17,243 bases of DNA, from assembly GCA_903937225.1 (NCBI GenBank), contig CAIZYO010000008.1:1-17243 (forward strand). Direction: 5' to 3'. Under the pieces are notes generated by a model. It saw only the letters and a program-made list of their open reading frames with translations, made no database searches and had not been told where the DNA came from. Below, one piece after another: positions 1-8,480 of this stretch; positions within the stretch are counted from its first letter, which is position 1; every line of letters begins with the position of its first letter. The stretch is from an uncultured Chloroflexota bacterium (GTDB lineage Bacteria; Chloroflexota; Limnocylindria; Limnocylindrales; Limnocylindraceae). A program made the translations under genes and the position numbers.

Positions 1-1184
1 ACCTCACCTGCGGCGAAGAGGCCAGGGACGACGCCGCCCGCGGCGTTCGCAAGCACTTCGGTTTCGAGGTTGGTTGGCACGCCGCCCATCGCGTAGTGCG
101 CCGTTGGCTGCACTGGCACTGGCTCGCTAATTGGCTCAACACCCTGATAGACGCGCGCGAAGTCGGTGATGTCTGGCAGCTTCTCCTCAATAACTTTGCG
201 GCCGAGGTGGCGCACATCCAGGAAGACGTAGTCCTTGCCGTCGATGCCACGGCCGGCTCGGATCTCCTGATACATGGCGCGCGAGATCATGTCGCGCGGT
301 GCAAGCTCCATAAGCTTCGGCGCATACGTCTCCATGAACCGCTTCCCTTCGCCGTTCAACAAGTATCCACCTTCGCCGCGCGCCGCCTCAGAGAGAAGAA
401 TGCCGATCCCGACGATGCCCGTTGGGTGGAATTGATAGAACTCCATGTCCATCAGCGGAACGCCGTGACGCCAGGCGAGTGCCATGCCATCGCCAGCGAG
501 CGAATGCGCGTTGGAGGTCACGCGCCATGCGCGCCCGTATCCGCCGGTTGCAAGGAGCACCGCCTTGGCACGCAGCACGTGCAGTGAACCATCTGCAATC
601 TTGTAGCCGACCACGCCACTGCATCGTCCACCCTGATCTGCACTGCCGCCCTCAAAGAGGAGATCAACAACGTGGTACTCGTCATAGAACTTGACGCCCG
701 CCTTGATGCACTGCTGATAGAGCGTCTGCAGGATCATGTGCCCCGTGCGGTCGGCGGCGTAGCAACTGCGTCGCACTGGCCCTTCACCGTAGTTTCGCGT
801 GTGGCCACCGAAGCGTCGCTGATCAATCTTTCCGTCTGGCGTGCGGTTGAACGGTAGTCCCATGCGCTCCAACTCAATCACTGCAGGGATCGCTTCGCGT
901 GCAAGGACCTCAGCCGCATCTTGGTCGGTCAGGTAGTCACCACCCTTGATGGTGTCGAACATGTGCCACTCCCAGTGGTCCTCTTCAACATTGCCGAGTG
1001 CGGCGCAGACACCGCCCTGTGCTGCGCCCGTGTGTGAGCGCGTCGGGTAGAGCTTGGTGAGGACGGCGGTCGGGATCCCTTCGCGCGCAAGTTCAAGCGC
1101 GGCCCAGAGTCCAGCACCGCCCGCGCCAACAACGATCGCGTCAACGTCGATCTGTCCCGCTTCTGCTCGAAGTGCACTACTCAT
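1..1184 (-). CDS. sdhA: Succinate dehydrogenase flavoprotein subunit, 3' end cut by window edge
   Basis: This is the catalytic subunit of complex II, oxidising succinate to fumarate with a covalently bound FAD. I read 394 codons from ATG at 1184; families usually have about 580-600 residues, so the C-terminal third lies outside the window. Visible motifs are the Rossmann GAGGAG at residues 20-25, SHTGAAQGG with the FAD-linking His at residue 51, RRFGGHTRN, RRSCYAADRTGH and, at the edge, GLFAAGE. It lies 8 nt after the sdhD stop in an sdhC-sdhD-sdhA order, so sdhB is expected next, off the window. The sequence style closely resembles actinobacterial SdhA. Product is certain from motifs; the in-frame start is supported by position just after sdhD. 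Confidence 0.96.
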   Translation of the reverse strand, partial: MSSALRAEAGQIDVDAIVVGAGGAGLWAALELAREGIPTAVLTKLYPTRSHTGAAQGGVCAALGNVEEDHWEWHMFDTIKGGDYLTDQDAAEVLAREAIPAVIELERMGLPFNRTPDGKIDQRRFGGHTRNYGEGPVRRSCYAADRTGHMILQTLYQQCIKAGVKFYDEYHVVDLLFEGGSADQGGRCSGVVGYKIADGSLHVLRAKAVLLATGGYGRAWRVTSNAHSLAGDGMALAWRHGVPLMDMEFYQFHPTGIVGIGILLSEAARGEGGYLLNGEGKRFMETYAPKLMELAPRDMISRAMYQEIRAGRGIDGKDYVFLDVRHLGRKVIEEKLPDITDFARVYQGVEPISEPVPVQPTAHYAMGGVPTNLETEVLANAAGGVVPGLFAAGE

Positions 1185-1192
1185 GCGTTCGC

Positions 1193-1582
1193 CTAATCCA
1201 TTGGCAACGTGACGACGACTTGAGTGCCAAGCACAAAGAGGAGGAGTGCGAGCAGGTACAGCGCTCCGAGTGCCGCGCTGCGAATGCGCGACGGAACGTA
1301 GTCCTGTAACACGGTGCGCATGCCAAGGAATCCGTGCACGAGTACTGCCATCAGCATCCCCCAGTCGAGCGCACGGAGGGCAACGGAGTTCCATCGCGTC
1401 TGTCGCACCCACTCTGCACTCTGGTCTGCAGGGTCAAAGACGAAGTGCGTCATGGTGAAGTGCGCCAACGCGAGCACAAAGAGCGCGAGTGAGCTGATGC
1501 GGACGGCGTACCAGACATATAGATCCACCTTTGATCCAGTGGGACGCGGGCGACCGGAGAGTGAATACTTCTGCACGCTCAT
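1193..1582 (-). CDS. sdhD: Succinate dehydrogenase membrane anchor subunit D
   Basis: This 129-aa protein is one of the two membrane anchors that hold the SdhAB dimer and form the quinone site. Three hydrophobic segments lie near residues 23-48, 70-90 and 103-125. The motif HGFLGMRTVLQDYV (His83, Asp94, Tyr95) matches the E. coli SdhD pattern of heme-ligand His followed by Asp-Tyr at the quinone pocket. The open frame runs 24 codons further upstream to 1654, but I chose ATG 1582: it has a GGGAGG ribosome site about 6 nt upstream and forms an ATGA overlap with the sdhC stop. The longer version would overlap sdhC by 76 nt. The assignment rests on position plus the His and Asp-Tyr motif; anchors are otherwise poorly conserved. 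Confidence 0.9.
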   Translation of the reverse strand: MSVQKYSLSGRPRPTGSKVDLYVWYAVRISSLALFVLALAHFTMTHFVFDPADQSAEWVRQTRWNSVALRALDWGMLMAVLVHGFLGMRTVLQDYVPSRIRSAALGALYLLALLLFVLGTQVVVTLPMD

Positions 1583-1998
1583 CCGACAGCCTCCCAGATC
1601 GGCTTCAGGATGATGTACGCGCCAGGGAGCCCGATTGCGAAGAAGACGATCCATACGATGCGCCAGAGCTGGCGGTGATAGGCGGTGAGCGCAGGCCAGA
1701 AGTCCATCACTACGATGCGCATGCCGTTCAGCGCGTGATAGAAGAGCGCGGCGCCAAGGAGGGTCTCCGCCACTCGTCCGGGCGGACTTGAGTAGATCTG
1801 GCCGAGGAAGTCGTAGGCTTCCGGGTTTGCGCCGATCAGCCAGATGTCAATGACATGAAGGATGATGAAGAGCCAGACGCCAATTCCCGAGATGCGGTGG
1901 AATGCCCAGGCCGCCATCCCTTCGCCGCCTCGATACGAGGGGTAGCTGCGAAGCTTTTGGGGCGAAGCGAGCGGTCCAGATCCTCGCGACACGGGCAA
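1579..1998 (-). CDS. sdhC: Succinate dehydrogenase cytochrome b556 subunit C
   Basis: This is the larger heme-b/quinone membrane anchor of complex II, 139 aa. It has the N-terminal HRISG signature (His34 to Gly38) leading into the first membrane helix, then two more helices near residues 77-98 and 112-133. FYHALNGMRIVVMDF carries His88, aligned with heme ligand His84 of E. coli SdhC. The start is ambiguous: TTG at 1998 has an AGGAG/GGGGAG purine run just upstream, and GTG at 1992 fits the same ribosome site, so the protein may be 2 residues shorter. It is first in the sdh operon and diverges from sucC across a 137-nt gap. Confidence 0.93.
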   Translation of the reverse strand: MPVSRGSGPLASPQKLRSYPSYRGGEGMAAWAFHRISGIGVWLFIILHVIDIWLIGANPEAYDFLGQIYSSPPGRVAETLLGAALFYHALNGMRIVVMDFWPALTAYHRQLWRIVWIVFFAIGLPGAYIILKPIWEAVG

Positions 1999-2135
1999 CT
2001 CCCCTCTCCTGCGGCCGGCGGCTCTGCCGCTCCGTTACCGTTGCCCACATCCTAGCCGCGACGGTTGGGACCTGCACGCGTACACTCCCCCATGACAACT
2101 CGGGCGGGTGCCCGTCAGCAGCAGGTGGAGGCGAG
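1999..2135. promoter_or_regulatory. Divergent sdhC / sucC promoter region
   Basis: This 137-nt gap must drive both the sdh operon (minus) and sucCD (plus). On the minus strand TAGGAT at 2054-2049 is a plausible -10 for sdhC, leaving a leader of about 40 nt. On the plus strand TACACT at 2081-2086 is a plausible -10 for sucC. Neither has a good TTGACA-like -35 at 16-18 nt. A short inverted repeat CGGGC-GGGT-GCCCG at 2101-2114 would fold in the sucC leader. The -10 calls are inference from hexamer shape. Confidence 0.35.
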
Positions 2136-3308
2136 ATGAAACTGCACGAGGCAGAGGCCCGCGAACTCCTTCGTCGCGCTGGGCTCCCCGTCCCTGACGG
2201 CGAGGTCGCAACAACCCCTGCCGCCGCCCGAGCCACTGCAGAGCGACTCTTTGCAGGCGGCGCCACACAGGTTGTCATCAAGGCCCAGGTGCTCGTTGGC
2301 GGACGCGGCAAGGCGGGCGGCGTCAAACTCGCCAGGAACGCCGAAGAGGCGGAGAAGATCGCGGCGCAGATTCTTGCACTCACGATCAAAGACCTCCCAG
2401 TGCGTCGTGTGCTCGTGGCTCCCGCGGCGGAGATCCTCCGCGAGATCTACCTCTCCGCACTCATCGACCGCAGCAGCCGCGGCATTCTCCTCATGGCATC
2501 AGCCGCCGGAGGCATGGAGATTGAAGAGGTCGCCGCCAAAGATCCAACGGCGATCATTCGCGAGATCGCCCATCCGCATGCAGGACTCCTCCCCTTCCAG
2601 GCGCGACGCCTCGGGCTCCGCATCGGTGCACGCGGCGATCTCCTCAAGCAGTTCGTCGCCATCGCGACGGGCCTCGTCCGCGTTGCGCGCGAATCTGATG
2701 CTGATCTCGTTGAGGTGAACCCGCTCGCTGTTGTTCCAGCGCCCGAGCTTCCAGGCGGCGAACGACTCGTCTGCCTTGATGCGAAGGTCACGATTGACGA
2801 CTCCGCACTTGACCGTCACCCAGCGCTTGAAGCGTGGCGCGACGAAGATAGTGAAGATCCCATTGATCGCGAGGCTCGCGAGATGGGGATCGCCTACATC
2901 CGACTTGACGGCAGCATTGGCTGCATGGTCAACGGTGCAGGACTTGCCATGACCACACTTGACCTTGTGACACGTGCTGGCGGTACGCCAGCAAACTTCC
3001 TAGACATTGGCGGCGGTGCTCGCGCCGATAAGGTTGCCGCCGCCATGCGCATCATCCTTGCGGACACAGGGGTTAAGGCAATCCTCGTCAATATTTTTGG
3101 CGGCATCACGCGTGGTGATGAGGTTGCGCGCGGACTTATTGAGGCACGTGGCCAGCAGGAGCGCACCGTCCCGATGGTGGTGCGCATCGTTGGCACGAAT
3201 GCAAAAGAGGCGGCAGAGCTCCTCACCGCGGGTGGGTTTGCAACGGCATCAAGCCTTGATGAAGCGGCGGAGAAGGCGGTGGCTCTCGCCGCAGGAGGTG
3301 CAGCATGA
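2136..3308 (+). CDS. sucC: Succinyl-CoA synthetase beta subunit (ADP/GDP-forming)
   Basis: This 390-aa ATP-grasp subunit works with SucD to interconvert succinyl-CoA and succinate with substrate-level phosphorylation. E. coli SucC is 388 aa. Motifs are the glycine-rich nucleotide loop [11 protein letters not shown] at residues 52-62, the metal-binding VEVNPL at 192-197, the NGAGLAM block at 266-272, FLDIGGGA at 288-295 and [11 protein letters not shown] at 319-329. ATG 2136 was chosen over an in-frame extension to 1902 because of the GGTGGAGGCGAG ribosome site directly upstream and alignment with family N-termini; the extension would run across the sdhC start. It overlaps sucD by ATGA, implying coupled translation at the 1:1 ratio the enzyme needs. 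Confidence 0.97.
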   Translation: MKLHEAEARELLRRAGLPVPDGEVATTPAAARATAERLFAGGATQVVIKAQVLVGGRGKAGGVKLARNAEEAEKIAAQILALTIKDLPVRRVLVAPAAEILREIYLSALIDRSSRGILLMASAAGGMEIEEVAAKDPTAIIREIAHPHAGLLPFQARRLGLRIGARGDLLKQFVAIATGLVRVARESDADLVEVNPLAVVPAPELPGGERLVCLDAKVTIDDSALDRHPALEAWRDEDSEDPIDREAREMGIAYIRLDGSIGCMVNGAGLAMTTLDLVTRAGGTPANFLDIGGGARADKVAAAMRIILADTGVKAILVNIFGGITRGDEVARGLIEARGQQERTVPMVVRIVGTNAKEAAELLTAGGFATASSLDEAAEKAVALAAGGAA

Positions 3309-4204
3309 GCATCCTGGTTGGACCGCAGACACGTCTCGTTGTCCAAGGACTCACCGGTCGCGAAGGCGGCTTCCACGCCGCGCAGATGGCGGCATACGGC
3401 ACCAAGATCGTCGCCGGAGTGACTCCAGGTCGCGGCGGAGAGCGCGCACTTGATGAGAGCGTCCCAATGTTTGACACCGTGATCGACGCGGTGCGCGAAA
3501 CCGGTGCCAACACGAGCTGCATCTTTGTTCCAGCTGCGGGCGCTGGCGATGCAATTGCCGAAGCGGCTGAGGCTGGCATCAAGGTCATCTTCTGCATCAC
3601 CGAAGGGATCCCGGTCCATGACATGGTTGGCGCGCTCGCCATCGTGCGCGCACATGGTGCACACCTGATTGGACCGAACTGCCCCGGTGCAACATCACCG
3701 GGCGCAAACGGGAGCGGCACCAAGGTCGGCATCATCCCCGCCTCCATTCATCTTCCAGGTGACGTTGGCGTGGTGAGCCGATCAGGAACGCTGACCTACG
3801 AAGCGGTGCAGTCAATGACAGATGCGGGAATCGGTCAGTCCACCTGCCTCGGCATCGGTGGCGACCCGATCATCGGCACCACATTCCGCGAGGCGCTCGA
3901 GCTCTTTGCTGCAGATTCAGCAACGCGCGCGATCGTCTTGATCGGCGAGATCGGTGGGTCTGCCGAGGAGGAGGCGGCCGCCTGGGCTGCCGAGAACTTG
4001 AAGCACCTTCCACGCGTCGCATTTATCGCTGGACGTGCCGCCCCTGAGGGGCGTCGCATGGGTCACGCAGGGGCGATCGTCTCTGGCGCCTCAGGGCGCG
4101 CGGTGGACAAGATCGCAGCCCTTGAGGCTGCCGGCTTCAAGGTGGCTGGCTCCCCTACTGAACTCCCCCGCCTTCTCATCGAGGCTGGCTACAAGAAGTC
4201 CTAG
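3305..4204 (+). CDS. sucD: Succinyl-CoA synthetase alpha subunit
   Basis: This is the CoA-binding and phosphohistidine subunit of succinyl-CoA synthetase, 299 aa, a normal length. It has the N-terminal CoA-binding fold beginning QGLTGREGG at residues 14-22, the GPNCPG motif at 123-128, the power-helix segment SRSGTLTYE at 158-166, and GHAGAIVSG with the active-site His at residue 254. ATG 3305 overlaps the sucC stop. It converges with the epimerase gene, whose stop lies 33 nt away. I see no strong intrinsic terminator in that gap. Confidence 0.97.
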   Translation: MSILVGPQTRLVVQGLTGREGGFHAAQMAAYGTKIVAGVTPGRGGERALDESVPMFDTVIDAVRETGANTSCIFVPAAGAGDAIAEAAEAGIKVIFCITEGIPVHDMVGALAIVRAHGAHLIGPNCPGATSPGANGSGTKVGIIPASIHLPGDVGVVSRSGTLTYEAVQSMTDAGIGQSTCLGIGGDPIIGTTFREALELFAADSATRAIVLIGEIGGSAEEEAAAWAAENLKHLPRVAFIAGRAAPEGRRMGHAGAIVSGASGRAVDKIAALEAAGFKVAGSPTELPRLLIEAGYKKS

Positions 4205-4237
4205 CCGACGCGCGACGAGCGCTCGACACTGGGGGCG

Positions 4238-4717
4238 CTAGCGAATCCGCAGTTCCGTCGGGTCTCCGTAGCCGAGGCGCTTCCACGCTGGGCCACCTGG
4301 CGCCTCAATCAACTCCACCAAGATGCCGTGACAACTCTTCGGATGAAGGAAGGCGACCGGACCCTCAACGCCCTCCACCGCAACGGCGTTGATCAGCTGA
4401 ACTCCTGCGCCAGCGAGGCGCTGCAACTCTGCATCAATGTCATCAACCTCTAAGCAGAGGTGATGAAAACCCTCACCCTTCGTTTCAAGAAAGCGCGCAA
4501 CGCCACTTGTACTGTTCGTTGGAGCAACGAGTTCAATCTTTGAATCACCCGCGGTGAGGAAGGCGATCCGTACCTCCTGCGAAGGGACATCGGCGATCTG
4601 CTCCAACGGAAGTCCGAGCACCTCAGCGTGGAATTTGACCGCCGCATCAATGTCCTTCACCACCGTTGCCACGTGATGGATACGCCCCTGCACTGGAAGG
4701 GCACCAAGACGGTTCAT
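4238..4717 (-). CDS. mce: Methylmalonyl-CoA epimerase
   Basis: This 159-aa protein of the glyoxalase/VOC fold converts (S)- to (R)-methylmalonyl-CoA, the form used by the mutase encoded just upstream. It shows the two VOC half-repeats: IHHVATVV at residues 13-20 supplies a metal His, FHHLCLEVDD at 84-93 another, and ILVELIE near 132-138 the C-terminal metal Glu. GTG at 4735 overlaps the mutase stop (GTGA) and is the longest start, but it lacks a ribosome site. ATG 4717 has GAGGG 7 nt upstream and better matches family N-termini. The neighbouring mutase makes the function assignment stronger than sequence alone, since VOC proteins are diverse. Confidence 0.93.
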   Translation of the reverse strand: MNRLGALPVQGRIHHVATVVKDIDAAVKFHAEVLGLPLEQIADVPSQEVRIAFLTAGDSKIELVAPTNSTSGVARFLETKGEGFHHLCLEVDDIDAELQRLAGAGVQLINAVAVEGVEGPVAFLHPKSCHGILVELIEAPGGPAWKRLGYGDPTELRIR

Positions 4718-4731
4718 GTGATTACCCTCGC

Positions 4732-6336
4732 TCACAGGACGAGTGACTCTCGGTACTCACCCCAGATCTCGCGGAGTGCACCACTGATCTCGCCAACAGT
4801 GAGCCCAGCCTTCACGCCGCTGATCAGGTGCGGCATCAAGTTCTCGCTACCACGTGCGGCCACCTTGATCGCGTCGAGCCTCTCCGCAACCGCTGCAGTG
4901 TCACGCGACGCGCGGAAACTCTTGAGCGACGCAACCTGTTCACGCTCTCGCGTCGGATCAATGCGCGCAATCGGTGGCGTGGTGACCGCTTCGTCAACGA
5001 ACTGGTTGACACCAACAATGACGCGCGTTCCCCCTTCAACGTCACGCTGATATGCAAACGCAGCGTCTTGAATTGCGCGCTGCGGGAAGCCAGCAGAGAT
5101 CGCTGCAACTGCACCACCAAGGCGATCGGTCTCCGCGATCAGCGCGAGCACTTCGCTCTCAATCGTGTCAGTGAGCGCTTCAATGGCCCAGCTTCCGCCC
5201 AGCGGATCAACCGTTCCAGCAACTCCTGCCTCATGGGCGAGCACTTGCTGCGTGCGCAACGCGAGTCGAGCCGACTCTTCCGTTGGAAGCGCGAGCGCCT
5301 CATCTTTTCCATTGACGTGCAGGCTCTGTGCGCCGCCAAGAACTGCGGCGAGCGCCTGATACGCAGCGCGTACGACATTGTTGTCAATGGACTGCGCGGT
5401 GAGTGCGGATCCCGCCGTCTGCACGTGGAACCGGCAGAGCAGCGACTTCTCGTTCGTCGCGCCGAATCGTTCCTTCATGAGGCGTGCCCAGATGCGCCGT
5501 GCTGCGCGGAACTTTGCCGTCTCCTCCAGGATGTCGGTCCACGCCGCGAAGAAGAAGGAGAGTCGTGGCGCAATCGCATCCACCTGCATCCCCCTTGCAA
5601 CTGCCGCCTCCACATACGCGATGGCATTGGCGAAGGTGAAGGCGAGCTCTTGCGCCGCAGTCGCCCCCGCTTCGCGCATGTGATACCCGGAGATGCTGAT
5701 GGTGTTCCACTTTGGTAGCTCCGCGCTGCTCCACTCAACCACATCGGTGATCAGACGCAGTGATGGTGCTGGCGGAAAGATGTACGTGCCTCGAGCGATG
5801 TACTCCTTGAGCAGGTCGTTCTGTGTCGTTCCTGAGAGCGCGGCGCGTGACACCCCCTGCCGCTCCGCCACCGCCACGTAGAGGGCGAGCAGGATGGGGG
5901 CGGTGGAGTTGATCGTCATGGAGGTAGAGACCTTGTCGAGTGGGATTCCGTCGAAGAGCTGCTCCATATCGGCGAGCGAATCAATCGCCACCCCGACTCG
6001 TCCAACCTCCCCCTCTGCCTCTGGCGCGTCTGAGTCGTATCCCATCTGGGTAGGGAGATCAAAGGCGACCGAGAGTCCAGTCTGACCCTGCTCCAGGAGG
6101 TAGCGATAGCGGGCATTGGACTCTTTGGCGGTGGAGAACCCCGCGTACTGGCGCATCGTCCAGAGCCGCCCTCGATACATGGTTGGCTGGACGCCTCTGG
6201 TGTAGGGGTAGGAGCCGGCCGTCCCCGTGGCATCAGAAGGTCGCCCAGCGGCGCTCTCTGGCCCGTACTCCTGGCTGAGGGGGAGGCCCGAGCTGGTCGA
6301 GGTACGCGCCGTCTCCCGCTCCCTGTCTCCCGCCAT
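4732..6336 (-). CDS. mcmA: Methylmalonyl-CoA mutase catalytic (large) subunit without B12 domain
   Basis: This 534-aa protein is the TIM-barrel substrate domain of adenosylcobalamin-dependent methylmalonyl-CoA mutase, rearranging (R)-methylmalonyl-CoA to succinyl-Co[14 protein letters not shown] gives Tyr64, RGTYIFPP gives Arg182, and [10 protein letters not shown] gives His219. Their spacing (118 and 37) equals that of Tyr89, Arg207 and His244 in the Propionibacterium enzyme; Tyr and Arg are the residues that distinguish methylmalonyl- from isobutyryl-CoA mutases. The protein ends after [15 protein letters not shown], with no DxHxxG cobalamin-binding domain, so a separate small subunit is required. 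ATG 6336 has GGAGG 5 nt upstream; the open frame to 6798 runs into parA antisense and is not used. The epimerase gene follows directly. Confidence 0.95.
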   Translation of the reverse strand: MAGDRERETARTSTSSGLPLSQEYGPESAAGRPSDATGTAGSYPYTRGVQPTMYRGRLWTMRQYAGFSTAKESNARYRYLLEQGQTGLSVAFDLPTQMGYDSDAPEAEGEVGRVGVAIDSLADMEQLFDGIPLDKVSTSMTINSTAPILLALYVAVAERQGVSRAALSGTTQNDLLKEYIARGTYIFPPAPSLRLITDVVEWSSAELPKWNTISISGYHMREAGATAAQELAFTFANAIAYVEAAVARGMQVDAIAPRLSFFFAAWTDILEETAKFRAARRIWARLMKERFGATNEKSLLCRFHVQTAGSALTAQSIDNNVVRAAYQALAAVLGGAQSLHVNGKDEALALPTEESARLALRTQQVLAHEAGVAGTVDPLGGSWAIEALTDTIESEVLALIAETDRLGGAVAAISAGFPQRAIQDAAFAYQRDVEGGTRVIVGVNQFVDEAVTTPPIARIDPTREREQVASLKSFRASRDTAAVAERLDAIKVAARGSENLMPHLISGVKAGLTVGEISGALREIWGEYRESLVL

Positions 6337-6395
6337 CACGACCTCCTCGTTTGTTACACTCTTGGCACCCTCGCTGGTTCGCCGATTCTCCCACA

Positions 6396-6418
6396 CCCCC
6401 AGACACCCAGACTGGGGG
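6396..6418. repeat. Inverted repeat CCCCCAG / CTGGGGG
   Basis: Seven-base perfect arms at 6396-6402 and 6412-6418 flank a 9-nt loop, in the mcmA side of the divergent region. No T-run follows on either strand, so it is not a standard intrinsic terminator. It could be an operator or an mcmA leader element; chance is possible in such GC-rich DNA. Confidence 0.4.
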
Positions 6419-6446
6419 CTCAACCCCCTCTCCACACGGACAGGGT

Positions 6447-6486
6447 GCCTGTGCGCCGTCCGTGCGCGCAGACAGCGCGCACAGGC
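6447..6486. repeat. Nested inverted repeats upstream of parA
   Basis: The outer arms GCCTGTGCGC (6447-6456) and GCGCACAGGC (6477-6486) are perfect over 10 bp around a 20-nt loop. An alternative inner pair, GTGCGCGC (6462-6469) and GCGCGCAC (6475-6482), is perfect over 8 bp with a 5-nt AGACA loop. The two folds are mutually exclusive because the right arms overlap. The element ends 25 nt before the proposed parA -10 and could be a ParA/ParB-type operator or another regulatory site. Confidence 0.5.
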
Positions 6487-6567
6487 GGAGCTACGAACAA
6501 AGACAAGGGGGTAGGATGCGCTTGGCGCACTAGGCGGCACACCGCCAGCGCTCGCGGAGGGGGTTTC

Positions 6568-7341
6568 ATGGGGAAGGTCATTGCGGTCGCCAACCAGAAG
6601 GGCGGCGTCGGAAAGACAACCACGGTCGTCAACCTTGCAGGGGCGCTCGCTGAGCGTGGCCTCAAGGTCCTCGCCATTGATATGGACGCCCAGGCGAACC
6701 TGACCGCTGGCCTCGGCTTCAACCTCGCAGATGTCTCCCGCTCCACGGCGGACGTCCTCGTCTCCCAAGAGCGCTCCCTCGCCCCCATCATCATGCACAG
6801 CGACTTCCCGGGGATCGACGTGGCTCCCGCCACGCTTGACCTTGCCTCTGCGGAGGTAGACCTCTTCAACGCGATGGGGCGTGAGTACGCACTTCGTGAG
6901 GCGCTCGAAGATGGCACGCGCAACGCGTATGACTACATCCTCATCGACTGCCCGCCAACGCTCGGCCTACTCACCATCAACAGCCTCGTCGCCGCGGATG
7001 CCGTGATCGTCCCTGTGCAGGCGCAGTACTACGCACTCAAGGGCCTGAAGAACCTCTTGAACGTTGTGAAAACGATTCACTCCAAGCTGAACAAGGATCT
7101 CTCCATTCTCGGCCTCCTCCCCACCTTCGTTGACCAGCGCACCGTCCTCGGAAAAGAGATGCTCGCGGAGATGCAGGGATACGCCGATGCGCCAGTCTTC
7201 AAGACGATCATCGGCTCTACGGTGCGTCTCGGCGAAGCTCCGCTCACCGGCAAGCCCATCACGGTCTACGCTCCAACCTCAGACGCGGCGGAGATGTATC
7301 GCGAACTAGCAGCGGAGGTGATCGCACGTGGCCAAGCCTGA
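6568..7341 (+). CDS. parA: Chromosome partitioning ATPase ParA (Soj)
   Basis: This 257-aa Walker ATPase dimerises on ATP, coats the nucleoid, and moves ParB-parS complexes. It has the deviant Walker A KGGVGKTT at residues 11-18 with both signature lysines (Lys11 and Lys16), the A' motif DMDAQANLT at 38-46 and Walker B LIDCPP at 125-130. The length matches chromosomal Soj (about 253 aa) and it lacks the N-terminal HTH of plasmid ParA. ATG 6568 was chosen for the GGAGGGGG site and because the family begins within a few residues of the Walker motif; the frame stays open to 6445. It overlaps parB by 14 nt. The pairing with parB supports a chromosomal role. Confidence 0.96.
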   Translation: MGKVIAVANQKGGVGKTTTVVNLAGALAERGLKVLAIDMDAQANLTAGLGFNLADVSRSTADVLVSQERSLAPIIMHSDFPGIDVAPATLDLASAEVDLFNAMGREYALREALEDGTRNAYDYILIDCPPTLGLLTINSLVAADAVIVPVQAQYYALKGLKNLLNVVKTIHSKLNKDLSILGLLPTFVDQRTVLGKEMLAEMQGYADAPVFKTIIGSTVRLGEAPLTGKPITVYAPTSDAAEMYRELAAEVIARGQA

Positions 7342-8425
7342 TTTCCGCGCAGCGGCGAGCCAGCGCCTCGCACAAGAGGAGAAGCTCAGCGACTCCGTCC
7401 TCTCGCTTCTCAAGCCAGAAGGCGAGCAGCATGAGCGGGCAGTGCGCCAGATCGCCGTTGATCGCATCAAGCCGAATCCAAAGCAGCCGCGAATCGCCGC
7501 AAACCCAGATGCACTCAACGACCTGACTGCCAGCATTCGTGAGCACGGCGTCTTGCAGCCAATTCTGGTCCGCCCGCTTGATCGAGGGCACTACGAGATC
7601 GTCGCCGGTGAACGACGCTGGCGCGCCGTCACCGCGCTCGCGCTCGCGATGATCCCCGCGATCATTGAAGAGATGAGCGATGAGCAGGCGATTGAGATTG
7701 CGGTGATTGAGAATCTTCAGCGCGAAGACCTCTCCCCGCTCGACGAGGCGGCAATATTTGCGCGCATGACCACCGAACTCGGGTACAGCATTCGAAAGCT
7801 TGCCGATAAGCTCGGCAAGGACAAGGGCTACATTGAGAATCGTCTGCGCCTAGTTGCAGCACCCGCCGATGTCCGCGCACTCGTTGCGGAACGCTCTGAC
7901 ACCATCAGTCATGCCTACGAGCTGATGAAGATTGACGACCCTGCACGTCGTGCCGAACTCGCTGCGCAGATTGCGCGCGGCGAACTCTCGCTCGCACGTC
8001 TAAAGAGCGTGGTGCGCGGTGAGAGCGATCGTCCGAGCCTCGGCGCACCTGCCCAAGCCACAGAGGTCGCCTTCACGCCAGCGCCCGTCTCCTCACCACC
8101 TGCAGCGGCACCTGCGGCTCACTCGGCCCCACCAGCGCCAACTACACCGTTCACCCAGCCATCCATCATCCAGAACAGCGGCGTACCTGCTGCCAGTGAG
8201 ACAGCCGCCCCCATTGCGGCAACGAGTGATGCTGGCCTGATGAACGCACGAGAGTCGGTCGGGAACGCTATTGATGAGCTTGCGACGATCCTGCATGCGA
8301 TCGACCGCGCCGACGGCTCAGTGAAGCTCAACGAGCTGGACCGCATGAACATGGCGAAGTGGCTGCAGATTGCGCGCAACAAGCTCGACAACCTCGCCGC
8401 GATCCTTCGTCAAAAAGGCGAGTAG
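7328..8425 (+). CDS. parB: Chromosome partitioning protein ParB (Spo0J family)
   Basis: This 365-aa CTP-dependent DNA clamp loads at parS and is moved by ParA. Residues 42-130 form the N-terminal CTPase domain, with GERRWRA at 94-100 and ENLQREDLSPLDEA at 128-141. A parS-recognition HTH follows at about 150-178 (LADKLGKDKGYIENRL). Residues about 235-300 are an Ala/Pro/Thr-rich, probably disordered linker. The last 60 residues are helical and charged and do not look like the usual ParB dimerisation tail. GTG 7328 lies inside parA, preceded by a strong GGAGGTGAT site within the parA end, so translation is probably coupled. The protein is longer than typical Spo0J (about 280-300 aa) because of the linker. 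Confidence 0.95.
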   Translation: MAKPDFRAAASQRLAQEEKLSDSVLSLLKPEGEQHERAVRQIAVDRIKPNPKQPRIAANPDALNDLTASIREHGVLQPILVRPLDRGHYEIVAGERRWRAVTALALAMIPAIIEEMSDEQAIEIAVIENLQREDLSPLDEAAIFARMTTELGYSIRKLADKLGKDKGYIENRLRLVAAPADVRALVAERSDTISHAYELMKIDDPARRAELAAQIARGELSLARLKSVVRGESDRPSLGAPAQATEVAFTPAPVSSPPAAAPAAHSAPPAPTTPFTQPSIIQNSGVPAASETAAPIAATSDAGLMNARESVGNAIDELATILHAIDRADGSVKLNELDRMNMAKWLQIARNKLDNLAAILRQKGE

Positions 8426-8480
8426 CGCTGGCCCTATTCCCGCAGCCGCGCCGCGAGATCACAAGTCGCTCCGTTATCCG

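Larger units (their letters stand above)
6337..6567. promoter_or_regulatory. Divergent mcmA / parA intergenic region
   Basis: This 231-nt gap serves two divergent genes. TAGGAT at 6512-6517 is a plausible -10 for parA with a leader of about 45-50 nt, but no good -35 lies 16-18 nt upstream. The parA ribosome site GGAGGGGG ends 4 nt before its ATG. For mcmA the minus strand has TGTAAC near 6356-6351, too close to the GAGGAGG site to be convincing. Two inverted repeats are listed separately. There is no canonical parS (TGTTTCACGTGAAACA). Confidence 0.35.

Noticed and set aside
4205..4237. Possible terminator between sucD and the epimerase gene
   Set aside because: The 33-nt gap has no clean stem followed by a T-run on either strand.
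4828..5718. Plus-strand open frame of 296 aa opposite the mutase gene
   Set aside because: Arg/Cys-rich antisense shadow; the minus-strand frame holds all mutase catalytic residues.
6337..6798. N-terminal extension of the mutase to position 6798
   Set aside because: It would run through the parA promoter and into parA antisense; ATG 6336 has an excellent ribosome site and matches family N-termini.
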